This document shows positions 1 to 9,600 of a DNA stretch of 45,941 bases, piece by piece. The stretch is from assembly GCA_947375185.1 (NCBI GenBank), contig CANCEU010000021.1, positions 1 through 45,941 on the forward strand. The letters are read 5' to 3'. Position 1 is the first letter of the stretch; the number at the start of each line of letters is the position of its first letter. The notes under the pieces are model-generated. The model worked only from the letters and a program-made list of their open reading frames with translations, had not been told where the DNA came from and did not search any database. Position numbers and translations under genes: made by a program. Origin of the DNA: Chitinophagaceae bacterium (lineage in GTDB: Bacteria; Bacteroidota; Bacteroidia; Chitinophagales; Chitinophagaceae).

Positions 1-264
1 TTTGCAGGCAAGTTGATTACTGTTAATTTAGGAGTGTTAAAATCAAATGTTTCTAGCTTGGTGCCAACAATAAACAAAACTTCAATAGCTGATTCTAAAA
101 CAGGTGAAATAAATACTATTTTTGGGCCAGTATATGAAATGAAAGGGGACACTATTATCGTGCTAGCTAAATTAAATTATACCTTAGAAATTCCAGTTGA
201 TAAATTATTTTCTACCATCAAGTATGACTCTTTGCAAAGAGTCGTAAAATTTGTGTTGGAATAA
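1..264 (+). CDS. C-terminal part of an unknown protein (cut by the window edge)
   Basis: The reading frame is open from the first base and stops with TAA at 262-264, giving 87 visible residues. A TTG at 13 could be read as a start, but the frame runs on upstream without a stop, so the gene very probably begins outside the window. The visible part has alternating hydrophobic and polar residues typical of beta strands, with stretches such as IFGPVYEMKGDTIIVLAKLNY. I recognise no family and give no function. About 120 bases without a gene follow before the tRNA. Confidence 0.5.
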   Translation, partial: FAGKLITVNLGVLKSNVSSLVPTINKTSIADSKTGEINTIFGPVYEMKGDTIIVLAKLNYTLEIPVDKLFSTIKYDSLQRVVKFVLE

Positions 265-367
265 TAAAATCTAAATATATTTTTCGGCATTCATTTCACT
301 ATTTCGCCGTTTATCCAATAGGTGCACTTTTCCTTCAACAATAATGACTTTCTTTTGCCTTAAACCG

Positions 368-375
368 TAGCTTTG
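368..375 (+). promoter_or_regulatory. Bacteroidota-type -7 box for tRNA-Ala and the following receptor gene
   Basis: TAGCTTTG matches the Bacteroidota -7 consensus TAnnTTTG exactly and lies 10 bases before the tRNA 5' end, so transcription would begin just before the mature tRNA. I see no well-spaced TTG for the -33 element. No other promoter fits between the tRNA and the next gene. Confidence 0.55.
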
Positions 376-385
376 CACCCTTTAA

Positions 386-458
<73 letters not shown>

Positions 459-461
459 CAT

Positions 462-2870
462 ATGCGAAATTATAAGTTAGGGGTATTCATTTTAGGGCTT
501 TTATTTTTTGTAAATCACGCCTTTGCACAAGCTAATTTGGCGGCTATAAAAGTGGCCGATAAAAATGGCAAACCTTTTAGTTTGGCTGTGGTCATGTACT
601 ATGAAAAATTGAAGCAAAAGGAAAATTTTAATGTACAAAAAGCAAGTAGCGTCATAGCAGATTCGGTTGGAATAATTCATTTAAAATTAGATACTACTAA
701 ATCTTATTTTTTCCGTAGCAGCTGGGTGGGTTATCAAATTACAGACACCGTTTTTTCTTTTACGAATGATTTAACGCAGACCATTGTGTTAAAGGAAAGC
801 AATGCAATGTTAAATGAAGTAGTAGTAAAATCATCTAAGCCATTGATACGTCAGGAGGACGATAAGTCGGTAGTGGATCCTGAGCCTTTGGCGGCAAGTA
901 GTACCAATGCATATGAGACGGTCGAAAAAACACCTGGTGTATTTATTGATCAGGATGGTAATGTTTATTTAAATGGATTATCACCAGCAGCGGTACAAAT
1001 TAATGGTAGGGATTTAAAAATGAGTGCTGCTGATATTGCCATTCTTTTAAAAAGTTTGCCACCTAATGCCATACAAAAAATTGAATTAATAAGAACCCCA
1101 TCGGCAAAATACGACGCCTCTGGAGGCGGAGGTGTTGTGAATATTGTTTTAATGAAAGGTATTAAATTGGGTATGAATGGATCAGTGAATACAGGCTTTG
1201 GACAGGGGGTTTATGGCAATCAATACATTGGATTTAATTTGGCAAATAACAATGATAAACTAAATTCCTATGTGAATGCCCAATATAGTAATAACGATGG
1301 CTACACCATTACTAATACGGACAGAACTATAACTATTGATACCTTATTAAAGCAAAATGCAAGAGCGACTTCTCCCAATAATGCAATTAATTTGGGCTAC
1401 GGATTTGGAAAAATTTTCAAAGATAAATGGGATTTGAATTATGATGGTAGAATGAGCCAAAATAAATCAGATAATACTACTTTGAATTCCTCCAATGTAA
1501 ATGTGTTGTCATTAAATAAAAATATAAGTGATTTAAAATCCTTAGTAGAAAATAACGGTACAAATAATTTTATTAATCAATCCTTTAGAGCAAAATTAAA
1601 ATTGGATTCAACGGGAGGAGAGTGGATAAATGATTTGTCTTATAATTTCTCCAATAGTAATACTAGTCAAGTATATAATAACAATTTGCTTGGAAGTAAC
1701 TCGAATACAAATGGGAATGGGACCTATGGCACAGATAGAAATTATTTTACTTATCAATCTGACATTAAGAAAAAATGGTTAGGATTAAGTATGGAAGCTG
1801 GCTTTAAAACATCAACGCTGAATTTTAATAATCACTCTAGTTATACCAAAACAATTGCAGGTGTAACCGCTCCAGATCCTTTTAGAACTAATAGTTTTCA
1901 TTATACCGAACAAATTAATGCAGCTTATATACAGGGGTCAAAAACATGGGGTCCAATTGTATTGAAAGTGGGTACTAGGGTGGAGCAAACTATTATGGAA
2001 GGGCACCAATTGGTGCCAAAGGATACTACCTTCTCTTTGAATCGTGCTGATGCATTTCCATATGTGTATTTGAGTAGAAAAATTATCAATATCATGCAAT
2101 ATGAAGTGCGTGGGTTTTTAGTATATCGAAAAATAATTAGCAGACCATCCTATGATTATTTAAATCCATTTGCAAAGTATATTGATCCGTTTTTATATGA
2201 AGTGGGTAATCCTAATTTAAAGCCTCAATTCACCACCAATTATGAGGCAAATATTAGCGTGGATGATAAGCCATTATTTGCATATGGAATCAATGAGACT
2301 AAGGACATATTTACTAATGTGGTTTATCAATCGCCTACTAATAAACAAATTAGTTACAGGACTTATGACAACCTTGGAAAAAGTAGAGAAACTTATTTTA
2401 GAATTATTGGGGTAATTCCTCCAGGAAAAAAATATTTCGCAGTCCTTGGAACTCAGTATAATCGCAATGACTATAATGGTTTATATGAAGGCAAGCCTAT
2501 TTCGTTTAATAAAGGTACCTGGACTATTTTCACTTTTCAATCCTTTAAGTTAGACGGGTTATCTACTATTACGTTAAATGGATTTTGGCGTTTAAGTGGA
2601 CAACAACAATTTTATGAGCTTTCTGATTTTGGTTCCTTGAATACATCAATTAATCGCCAGTTTTTAAAGAAAAAATTAATAGTTACTGCAAGTTATAATG
2701 ACTTCTTATTTACGAATAAAAATAACTTCACTTTACATCAAGGCACACAAAATGCAGTAGGATATAGAGAAACAGATTCTCGCAGATGGGGTATTTCCTT
2801 AAGGTATAATTTTGGTTTTAAGCCGAAGGAAAATAAGATGGAAATGTTAGATGCAGGAGAGAATAAATAG
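462..2870 (+). CDS. TonB-dependent receptor, outer-membrane beta-barrel family (OMP_b-brl type)
   Basis: 802 residues from the ATG at 462. An in-frame ATG at 417 lies inside the tRNA anticodon loop and is rejected; the 462 start is followed directly by a signal peptide ending near AFAQA. Residues of about 22-105 form a carboxypeptidase-regulatory-like beta domain. A TonB-box-like NEVVVKSS follows, then a plug domain (YETVEKTPGVFIDQDGNVYLNG, GGGGVVNIV). The rest is a Tyr/Asn-rich barrel with GNPNLKPQ, a motif usual in the OMP_b-brl_3 family. It probably sits in the outer membrane and takes up a ligand with TonB, or acts as a barrel of unknown cargo; the ligand cannot be read from the sequence. 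The start lies 3 nt after the tRNA, so the two probably share a transcript. It converges with the transporter gene, 7 bases away. Confidence 0.85.
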   Translation: MRNYKLGVFILGLLFFVNHAFAQANLAAIKVADKNGKPFSLAVVMYYEKLKQKENFNVQKASSVIADSVGIIHLKLDTTKSYFFRSSWVGYQITDTVFSFTNDLTQTIVLKESNAMLNEVVVKSSKPLIRQEDDKSVVDPEPLAASSTNAYETVEKTPGVFIDQDGNVYLNGLSPAAVQINGRDLKMSAADIAILLKSLPPNAIQKIELIRTPSAKYDASGGGGVVNIVLMKGIKLGMNGSVNTGFGQGVYGNQYIGFNLANNNDKLNSYVNAQYSNNDGYTITNTDRTITIDTLLKQNARATSPNNAINLGYGFGKIFKDKWDLNYDGRMSQNKSDNTTLNSSNVNVLSLNKNISDLKSLVENNGTNNFINQSFRAKLKLDSTGGEWINDLSYNFSNSNTSQVYNNNLLGSNSNTNGNGTYGTDRNYFTYQSDIKKKWLGLSMEAGFKTSTLNFNNHSSYTKTIAGVTAPDPFRTNSFHYTEQINAAYIQGSKTWGPIVLKVGTRVEQTIMEGHQLVPKDTTFSLNRADAFPYVYLSRKIINIMQYEVRGFLVYRKIISRPSYDYLNPFAKYIDPFLYEVGNPNLKPQFTTNYEANISVDDKPLFAYGINETKDIFTNVVYQSPTNKQISYRTYDNLGKSRETYFRIIGVIPPGKKYFAVLGTQYNRNDYNGLYEGKPISFNKGTWTIFTFQSFKLDGLSTITLNGFWRLSGQQQFYELSDFGSLNTSINRQFLKKKLIVTASYNDFLFTNKNNFTLHQGTQNAVGYRETDSRRWGISLRYNFGFKPKENKMEMLDAGENK

Positions 2871-2877
2871 TAACAAA

Positions 2878-4056
2878 TTACTTACTTGTCACTTTTTCGA
2901 TTACAGCAAATACACTCATTGATCCCATAAGTAATACTACTGCCCATCCACTTAATTCAATCCACAATGGATATTTAAATTGTTTTAGTGCTGGAATTTT
3001 ACGACTCGCTATAAGCATGATTGCCAATGCAAATGGAAGGATAAATCCGTTTAATAATCCAGCCATTAGCAACAACTCCTTTGGTTTGCCAACGAGTGCA
3101 AATATTAAAGTAGATATTACAATAAACAAAGTAATAATTGTTTTTTCTTTCTTTATTATATTTGATTTTACATGTTTTATGAAACTGAAAGAAGTATAGG
3201 ATGCGCCTATTACAGACGAAATAGCCGCACTCCATAATACAATTCCAAAAATGAATAATCCCCATCTTCCTCCTGCTGATTCAAACACTGTAGCCGCAGG
3301 ATTATTAGCATCTAAGTGAATTCCTTGGCTAACAATTCCTACAGCAGCTAAGAATAATATAAAGCGCATGAAAGAAGAAATTATAATCCCTGTTCCGGCG
3401 CTTTTTGTTACGAATTTTATTTGATCGGGTCCACTAATGCCTGCATCTATTAATCGATGAGCACCTGAAAAAGTAATATAGCCTCCAACCGTACCACCTA
3501 CAATAGTAACAATAGCTAGTAAGGATATTTTTTCTGGAACAAATGTATGGTGCACTGCCTGTAAAATAGGAGGGTGCGCGGCATAGACAATGATTAAGGT
3601 TAAGCCAATTTTTATAATCCCTAAATACTTGGTGACGATATCTAACATTTTGCCAATTTCTTGTATCCAAAATATAAGAATTGCAATCATGCCACTAATA
3701 ATGGCTCCTTGAACAAATGAAATTCCAGTAAGAAGATTTAATGCTAATCCACATCCTGCTATATTACCAATATTAAAAGCAAATCCACCAAGCACAACCA
3801 AGATTGAAAGAATATGACCTAGGCCGGGAATTAATTCATTTGCGATTTCCTGCGCGCGCATACCACTTAAAGTAATGCATCTCCAAATATTTAATTGTGC
3901 GCCAAAATCTAGGAGAATAGATATTAAAATTACAAATCCAAAGCTGGTAACTAGTTGTTCAGTATAAAATGATGTTTGTGTTAAAAAGCCAGGACCGATT
4001 GAGGAATTAGCCATTAAAAATGCAGCTCCTAAACTTAATCCAGTCATGGATTTCAT
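2878..4056 (-). CDS. NRAMP-fold transporter of the oxoprolinase (pxp) operon
   Basis: 392 residues with about 11 hydrophobic segments, of the NRAMP-related family that accompanies 5-oxoprolinase genes (the B. subtilis YcsG type). The ATG at 4056 is chosen. The longer frame begins with TTG at 4095 inside the end of pxpA, whereas the ATG lies 19 bases after the pxpA stop and starts just before the first membrane segment. TM1 has SSIGPGF followed by LTQTS where true NRAMP metal carriers have DPGN. The TM6 region reads GGYITFSGAHR and lacks the metal-coordinating MPH. Divalent metal transport is therefore unlikely. Position as last gene of pxpB-pxpC-pxpA suggests uptake of 5-oxoproline or a related compound, which is inference. 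The family call is firm; the substrate is open. Confidence 0.8.
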   Translation of the reverse strand: MKSMTGLSLGAAFLMANSSIGPGFLTQTSFYTEQLVTSFGFVILISILLDFGAQLNIWRCITLSGMRAQEIANELIPGLGHILSILVVLGGFAFNIGNIAGCGLALNLLTGISFVQGAIISGMIAILIFWIQEIGKMLDIVTKYLGIIKIGLTLIIVYAAHPPILQAVHHTFVPEKISLLAIVTIVGGTVGGYITFSGAHRLIDAGISGPDQIKFVTKSAGTGIIISSFMRFILFLAAVGIVSQGIHLDANNPAATVFESAGGRWGLFIFGIVLWSAAISSVIGASYTSFSFIKHVKSNIIKKEKTIITLFIVISTLIFALVGKPKELLLMAGLLNGFILPFALAIMLIASRKIPALKQFKYPLWIELSGWAVVLLMGSMSVFAVIEKVTSK

Positions 4057-4075
4057 GCTGCTAGGATTTATCTCT

Positions 4076-4822
4076 TTATTTGTTTTTAATTTCAATATTA
4101 TTTTTTTTTAAATCGTCATAAAATCGTTCTGCAAATTCAATTGCATGTATACCATCTCCATGTATACAAATAGTGTCTACTAGTACATCAATATCGTCTC
4201 CTTGAATACTTGAAACCTTATTTTCTTTCACTAACCTTATTACTTGTGCACTTGCATTATTTGCATCTTCAATCATAGCATGTTCTAAATGTCTTGGTGT
4301 TAGTTGTCCATTGTTTTGATAAGTTCTATCAGCGAATGCTTCTCTTGAAAAAGGTTGTCCTAGTAAAATGGCTTGCTGTATGGTATTGCTACCACTTAAT
4401 CCGTAAATTGTAAGTAGTGGATTTATTGCTTGAATGGTTTGAATAAAAATTTTGCTAAGATTTGTATCCCTTGCACAATCATTGTATAATGCACCATGTA
4501 ATTTTATATGATTAATTTTTGCACCCATAGGGATGGCCACTTTTTCAAATGCATAAAACTGTTCGGCAATTAATTCGGCAAATTCTAAAATGGTTAAGTA
4601 TTGTGAGATTCGTCCAAAATTCGCTCTATCATTGTATCCAGGGTGTGCTCCGATGGCTACGTTATATTGCTGTGCAATTTCAATGGTTCTTTTTATGGTA
4701 TCTTGGCTACCTGCATGAAATCCGCAGGATATATTAGCACTGCTTATAAAAGGCATAATGTCGGCTTCATTGCCAACACCTTCTCCCATATCACAATTAA
4801 TATCAATGCTGAAACTTTTCAT
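4076..4822 (-). CDS. pxpA: 5-oxoprolinase subunit A (LamB/YcsF family)
   Basis: 248 residues from the ATG at 4822. Another in-frame ATG at 4849 would add nine residues and lengthen the overlap with pxpC from 20 to 47 bases. The protein opens with the family signature SIDINCDMGEG, followed by ISCGFHAGS, AIGAHPGYND and KLHGALYND, the conserved His/Asp-rich motifs of the LamB/YcsF fold. PxpA works with PxpB and PxpC in ATP-dependent opening of 5-oxo-L-proline (pyroglutamate), a by-product of glutamine and glutathione chemistry, to L-glutamate. All three subunit genes are adjacent in the order B-C-A with short gaps or overlaps, so they are probably one operon. Confidence 0.93.
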   Translation of the reverse strand: MKSFSIDINCDMGEGVGNEADIMPFISSANISCGFHAGSQDTIKRTIEIAQQYNVAIGAHPGYNDRANFGRISQYLTILEFAELIAEQFYAFEKVAIPMGAKINHIKLHGALYNDCARDTNLSKIFIQTIQAINPLLTIYGLSGSNTIQQAILLGQPFSREAFADRTYQNNGQLTPRHLEHAMIEDANNASAQVIRLVKENKVSSIQGDDIDVLVDTICIHGDGIHAIEFAERFYDDLKKNNIEIKNK

Positions 4823-5714
4823 AAATGTTTCGGTATAATTGATTTGCATTTTCTAAACTAGTTAACTCGAATTTAAAAGATTGACCCGTTTTAAATTGTG
4901 CAAACCTTGGTAAATCTACCAAAATTATTTGACCTAAATTGGCATATCCACCAATGGTTTGATGATCGGCCATTAAAACAATGATATCGCCGTTGGGTAA
5001 TAATTGAAGTGTACCTCGAGTAACACCACTGGATAAAAAATTATTTTCAATTGTTAAAGTTAGTTTAGGTCCTGAAATATTAAATCCCATTCTATTCGCT
5101 TGCGTAGTAATTTCGAAAGGATAGGTTAGTAATGCATTTAAGGATACATTACTAAGATGAGTCCAAGCTGGACCTGGTATAATATGAATAGGAGCGTGGT
5201 GATCAAATACCCATTTTTGCATTTCTTCAATCAGCTGTTTGTTGGACTCAATGTTTTGAGTATCCATTTTATTATTCGCTTTAAAATTAATGAGGACGTC
5301 TTTTTGGATAGTTTCTTTAGAAAAGGAATGGCTGCCTAACCATAATGGATCAGTTAATTGCGCATGAATTCCAATATAACAAGTTCTTCCTTCAATGGGT
5401 TGGAACATGGTGAGAATATCATTTTTGCTTACATGTATCGGTTTGTTTAATTCAATACTCTTGTCATTAATCACAGGTACAAAATTGGCGCCAGTAATAC
5501 AAATAGTATAATCATTTTCAAAAAGTAATTGACTACTAGGAAAGTGCAATTCAAAAACAGCATTATTCAAATCATTATTTAAAATTTTATTGGCCAACCA
5601 TGCCGAAATTATATCCATGCATCCTGATGGTTGTATGCCTAAATGTTGATAGCCATATCTTCCATTATCTTGTATAGAATCTGATAATCCTTTTTTAATT
5701 ATTTTGATTGACAT
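4803..5714 (-). CDS. pxpC: 5-oxoprolinase subunit C (biotin-dependent carboxylase-like, KipA family)
   Basis: 303 residues, the usual length. The start MSIKIIKKGLSDSIQDNGRYGYQHLGI matches the family opening, where GL.D.IQD.GR.G....G is conserved. Later come SGCMD, GFNISGP and SSGVTRGTLQLLPNGDIIVLMADHQTIGGY, typical of the carboxyltransferase-like KipA/PxpC domain. With PxpB it forms the half of the oxoprolinase that is thought to phosphorylate or activate the substrate. The gene lies 5 bases after pxpB and overlaps the chosen pxpA start by 20 bases, so translational coupling is likely. Confidence 0.93.
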   Translation of the reverse strand: MSIKIIKKGLSDSIQDNGRYGYQHLGIQPSGCMDIISAWLANKILNNDLNNAVFELHFPSSQLLFENDYTICITGANFVPVINDKSIELNKPIHVSKNDILTMFQPIEGRTCYIGIHAQLTDPLWLGSHSFSKETIQKDVLINFKANNKMDTQNIESNKQLIEEMQKWVFDHHAPIHIIPGPAWTHLSNVSLNALLTYPFEITTQANRMGFNISGPKLTLTIENNFLSSGVTRGTLQLLPNGDIIVLMADHQTIGGYANLGQIILVDLPRFAQFKTGQSFKFELTSLENANQLYRNIYEKFQH

Positions 5715-5719
5715 AGTAA

Positions 5720-6448
5720 TTATTTATGTTCATTCATTTTATCAAATTCATTTTTATCAATTGAGTAAAATTGAACTAAGTCACCTACTTTGAATTTTGT
5801 TAAAATTGTTTCTTCCCTATTAAAAATATTCCATGGTGTTCTGCCAATAATTTGCCAACCACCTGGACTATTGGTTGGATAAATTCCAGTTTGTAATCCT
5901 GCAATACCAACACTTCCAGCTAATACATTCATTCTCGGTTTTTCATGACGAGCCATTTGTATTTTTTCATCAACGATTCCCATGTAAGTAAATCCAGGTA
6001 AAAAACCAATACTATACACTTCATAAATTGTAGATGTGTGTATTTTGATTACTTCTTCAACTGAAATATTTTTTGCCACACTTAAATTTTCGATGTCTAA
6101 TCCAAAATATATGTCATAGCAAACAGGCACTTTAATAATTGAATTTTGATGCTTGGTTTTAGTCTTATGTTGATTTAAAAAATCAATCAATAAATTATTG
6201 CTAAATAAAGTGAGTTGTTCGCGCGCATTTGTATTTGGGTTTAAGAATTGTACTATGTTATATACAACTGTTAATGTATGATAGGAGGGAATGATATCTA
6301 TAATTCCATTTATGTTTTTATCTTTAATAAAAGTGGCTAATGCAGTAATACATTGAACAATATTTGTATCCACTTTCGCTTCCAATGAAAATACAATTGC
6401 ATGATCACCTAAGCTATACACATCCCATTCTTGAATTTTAATTTTCAT
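5720..6448 (-). CDS. pxpB: 5-oxoprolinase subunit B (KipI / allophanate hydrolase subunit 1 family)
   Basis: 242 residues. Family motifs are the GDHAIVF segment near the N terminus, IPSYHTLTV, IYEVYSIGFLPGFTYMG, and the C-terminal GSVGIAGLQTGIYPTNSPGGWQIIGRTP, which is strongly conserved in KipI/PxpB. In B. subtilis the homologue KipI also inhibits the sporulation kinase KinA; this organism is not a spore former, so the oxoprolinase role is the relevant one. It is the first gene of the pxp operon. A TACCTTTT at 6476-6483 (minus strand) is one base from the -7 consensus. The 245-base region upstream is shared with the divergent susC gene and holds two palindromes. Confidence 0.93.
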   Translation of the reverse strand: MKIKIQEWDVYSLGDHAIVFSLEAKVDTNIVQCITALATFIKDKNINGIIDIIPSYHTLTVVYNIVQFLNPNTNAREQLTLFSNNLLIDFLNQHKTKTKHQNSIIKVPVCYDIYFGLDIENLSVAKNISVEEVIKIHTSTIYEVYSIGFLPGFTYMGIVDEKIQMARHEKPRMNVLAGSVGIAGLQTGIYPTNSPGGWQIIGRTPWNIFNREETILTKFKVGDLVQFYSIDKNEFDKMNEHK

Positions 6449-6534
6449 TCAATTTAATTTGTAGTCTCTTCACAAAAAAGGTAGACATAATTCTTTAATA
6501 AAGTGCAGATTATGAACAAAATAGCCTTATTGTA

Positions 6535-6551
6535 TGTGTAAAAATTACACA
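6535..6551. promoter_or_regulatory. Operator candidate 1: TGTGTAAAAATTACACA
   Basis: A perfect 17-base palindrome (7-bp arms, 3-base centre) between pxpB and susC. It fits GTGT-N7-ACAC, as do three other intergenic sites near this locus (6569, 23127, 26869). It is centred 33 bases from the second copy, about three helical turns, so two dimers could bind on one face. It lies upstream of the likely susC -33 box, which would suit activation of susC or repression of an unseen promoter. Confidence 0.6.
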
Positions 6552-6568
6552 ACAACTAATTTCTGTTA

Positions 6569-6583
6569 GTGTAAAAAGTACAC
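6569..6583. promoter_or_regulatory. Operator candidate 2: GTGTAAAAAGTACAC
   Basis: A 5-5-5 palindrome with the same GTGT-N7-ACAC core as the site at 6535, differing only in the central bases. It is the nearer of the two to susC, 110 bases before the start codon. Confidence 0.6.
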
Positions 6584-6620
6584 ATTAATTAAAAATGTTA
6601 TAAAAAAATAACGAAAACGT

Positions 6621-6651
6621 TTGCGATTGTTAAGAAACTGTTATATAATTG
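6621..6651 (+). promoter_or_regulatory. Likely susC promoter
   Basis: TTG at 6621-6623, a 20-base spacer, then TATAATTG at 6644-6651, one base off TAnnTTTG. Transcription would start near 6658, leaving a leader of about 36 nt before the susC ATG. Confidence 0.4.
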
Positions 6652-6693
6652 ATGTACGATTGTATTAATATTTTAAAATCAAACCCGAACACT

Positions 6694-9600
6694 ATGCGAA
6701 AATTCCTACGTTTAATTACGGTTCCTTTGTTGTTATTGGGTCTTATTGCGAACGCGCAATCAAGAACCATCAAAGGACAAGTAGTTTCAGCTACCGACGG
6801 TAAAGTCGTTGCTGGTGCTACTATCACAGTTAATGGTTCCAAAGTCGCTGGCATCTCTAGCGAAGACGGATCATTTGCTGTAAATGCTTCTGGAGCAGTA
6901 AACTTAACAGTTAGCTCTGTTGGTTACTCAACAAAATCTGTTTCAGTTCCTGCTTCTCAAAACACAATTAGAATTGCTCTTAATGAAGAGTCTTCTCAAT
7001 TGAATGAGATTGTTGTAACTGGTTACACAGCTCAAAAGAAAAAAGAAATCACTGGTGCGGTTTCTGTAGTTAATGTAAAAGACATGAAGTCTGTACCTAC
7101 AGGAACAGCTGAGCAAATGTTGCAAGGTCAAGCATCTGGTGTATCTATTATTGGTTCTGGTAGCCCAGGTGAAGGAAGTAACGTATTTGTACGTGGTATT
7201 ACTTCATTCGGTAACTCTACACCATTAGTAATCATTGACGGAGTTCAATCTGCTCCTGGTGATTTAGGTATGTTACGTGATTTATCTGCATCAGATATCG
7301 AATCAGTACAAGTATTAAAAGATGGTCAAGCGGCTATCTATGGTGCTCGTGGTTCTGCTGGTGTTATCATTGTAACAACTAGAAAAGGTAGAGGTAAAGC
7401 TAGCATCACTTACGAATCTTTCTACGGTATCCAAACTGTTAAGCAAGGAAACGTATGGAATAAGTTAGATCCTCAAGGAATGGCTGATTTGTATTTCTTA
7501 GCTGCTAAGAACTCAGGTCAAGTAGATGCAAACGGCAACGTTGTATCTGGTCAATATGGTACTGGTAAATCTCCAGTATTACCTAACTACATTAAGTATG
7601 GTTCTAATTCTGGATATAATGGTACTGTTGATAAAACTTTATACAACAATGACTATTCTAAAGGAAGTATTTTCTTAATTGTTCCTGCGAACAAACAAGG
7701 TACTGACTGGTTCCATGAATTATTCAAACCAGCTCCAATTACAAGTCATACTGTGACTGCAACTGGTGGTTCTGATAAATCATCATACTTGTTCTCTTTA
7801 AACTACTTCGATCAAGAAGGTACTTTATTAAACACTTATTTAAAGCGTTATACTGCTCGTGTTAACACAACATTTAACGTTAAAAACAATATCCGTTTTG
7901 GTGAAAACTTATCATTCTTCTTTAAAGACAATCCAAGAATTGGTAACAACCAAGAAGGTAATGCAGTTAACAACACAGCTTGGGAACAACCAATTATTCC
8001 TGTATATGATGCAGGTGGTGGATTTGGTGGTACTGCAGGATCTGAGTTAGGTAACTCATCTAACCCTTATGCAAATCAAATGCGTGCTAAGGACAACAAA
8101 AATAATGATTGGCAAATCCAAGGTAATGTTTTTGCAGAAGTTGATTTTGCAAAACACTTTACTGCTAGATCTACTTTTGGTGGTCGTATTGATAACTTCT
8201 ATGGTTTCTATCATAACTACCGTTCTTACGAAAATGCTGAAAATGGTGCATCAAATGGATATGGTGAATATAGTGGTTACAACCAAAACTATAACTTCAC
8301 AAATACATTAAGCTATGCTAATACTTTCAAACAAGATCATTCAGTAAAATTAATGGCTGGTTATGAAGTATTAAAAGTAAATGGTCGTCAAGTGGGTGGT
8401 TCAAGAGTTAACTATTTCTCTGACAATCCTAACTACTTAAGTTTAAATACGGGTTCTCCAATTGGTCAAAACAACTATTCTAACTATTATTTACAAACTG
8501 GTAATTCTATTTTAGCTAAAGTAGATTATGCTTACAAAGACAAATATTTAGTTGGATTAAATGGTCGTCGTGATGGATCTTCAGTATTTGGACCAGACAA
8601 TCGTTATGGTAACTTCTGGTCAGCTTCTGCTGGTTGGGTTATCTCTCAAGAAGAGTTCTTCAAAAATGTGAAGGCAATCAATTCTTTGAAATTACGTGGT
8701 AGCTATGGTATCTTAGGATCTATCTCTAACGTAAGCGCATTAAACCAATACACTTTATATGGTGGTAGCGGTGGATCTTCTTATTATGACTTAAATGGTA
8801 CAAGTAACTCAACTGTGATGGGCTTTTATGCTACTAACTTAGGCAATACTGCTACAAGTTGGGAAAAGGATAAAATCTTAGACATCGGTGCTGATATGAC
8901 TTTATTAAATAACAAGTTAGATGTAACTATCGACTGGTATAAAAAAAGTATCCAAGGTTTATTGTTCCAAGACCAAGCTCCTGCAGTTGTGGGTGTAGGT
9001 TCTCAATTACCTCAGGTTAACATTGGTGACTTACAAAACACTGGTATCGATTTAGGTATCACTTACCGTGGTAAAGTAAACAATGATTTAAGTTATACAG
9101 TTGGTGCTAACATTGGTACTTACAAAAGTTTAGTAGTAAGCATTCCTGGTGCTGCTGGTTTCTTTGAAGCTGCTGGTACACACAATACAGGTAATCAAGT
9201 AAGAGACGCCGTTGGTCATCCAGTAGGTGCTTTCTTTGGTTACAAAATTGCTGGTATCTACCAATCAGCTGCTGATGTAGCAAGTTCTCCTAAAGAAACA
9301 GATGCTGCTCCAGGTCGTTTCAAATATGTTGATGTTGATAAAAATGGTGTAATCGATGATAAGGATAGAACTTTCTTCGGTGATCCAAACCCTGCATTTA
9401 CTGCTGGTATCAACTTAGGTGTTACTTACAAGCAATTTGATATCTCTACTGTAATTTATGGTTCTTTCGGAAACAATGTCTTGAACTATACTCGTTATTT
9501 CCAAGACTTCTATCCTCAGTTCCAAAATGCAAAAAGTATTCCATTGTTAACTCAATCTTGGTTACCTACAAGAACAAATACAAAGTATCCAATTGTTGAG

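Noticed and set aside
4057..4095. TTG start for the NRAMP-fold transporter
   Set aside because: It overlaps the end of pxpA and adds a polar stretch; the ATG at 4056 starts just before TM1.
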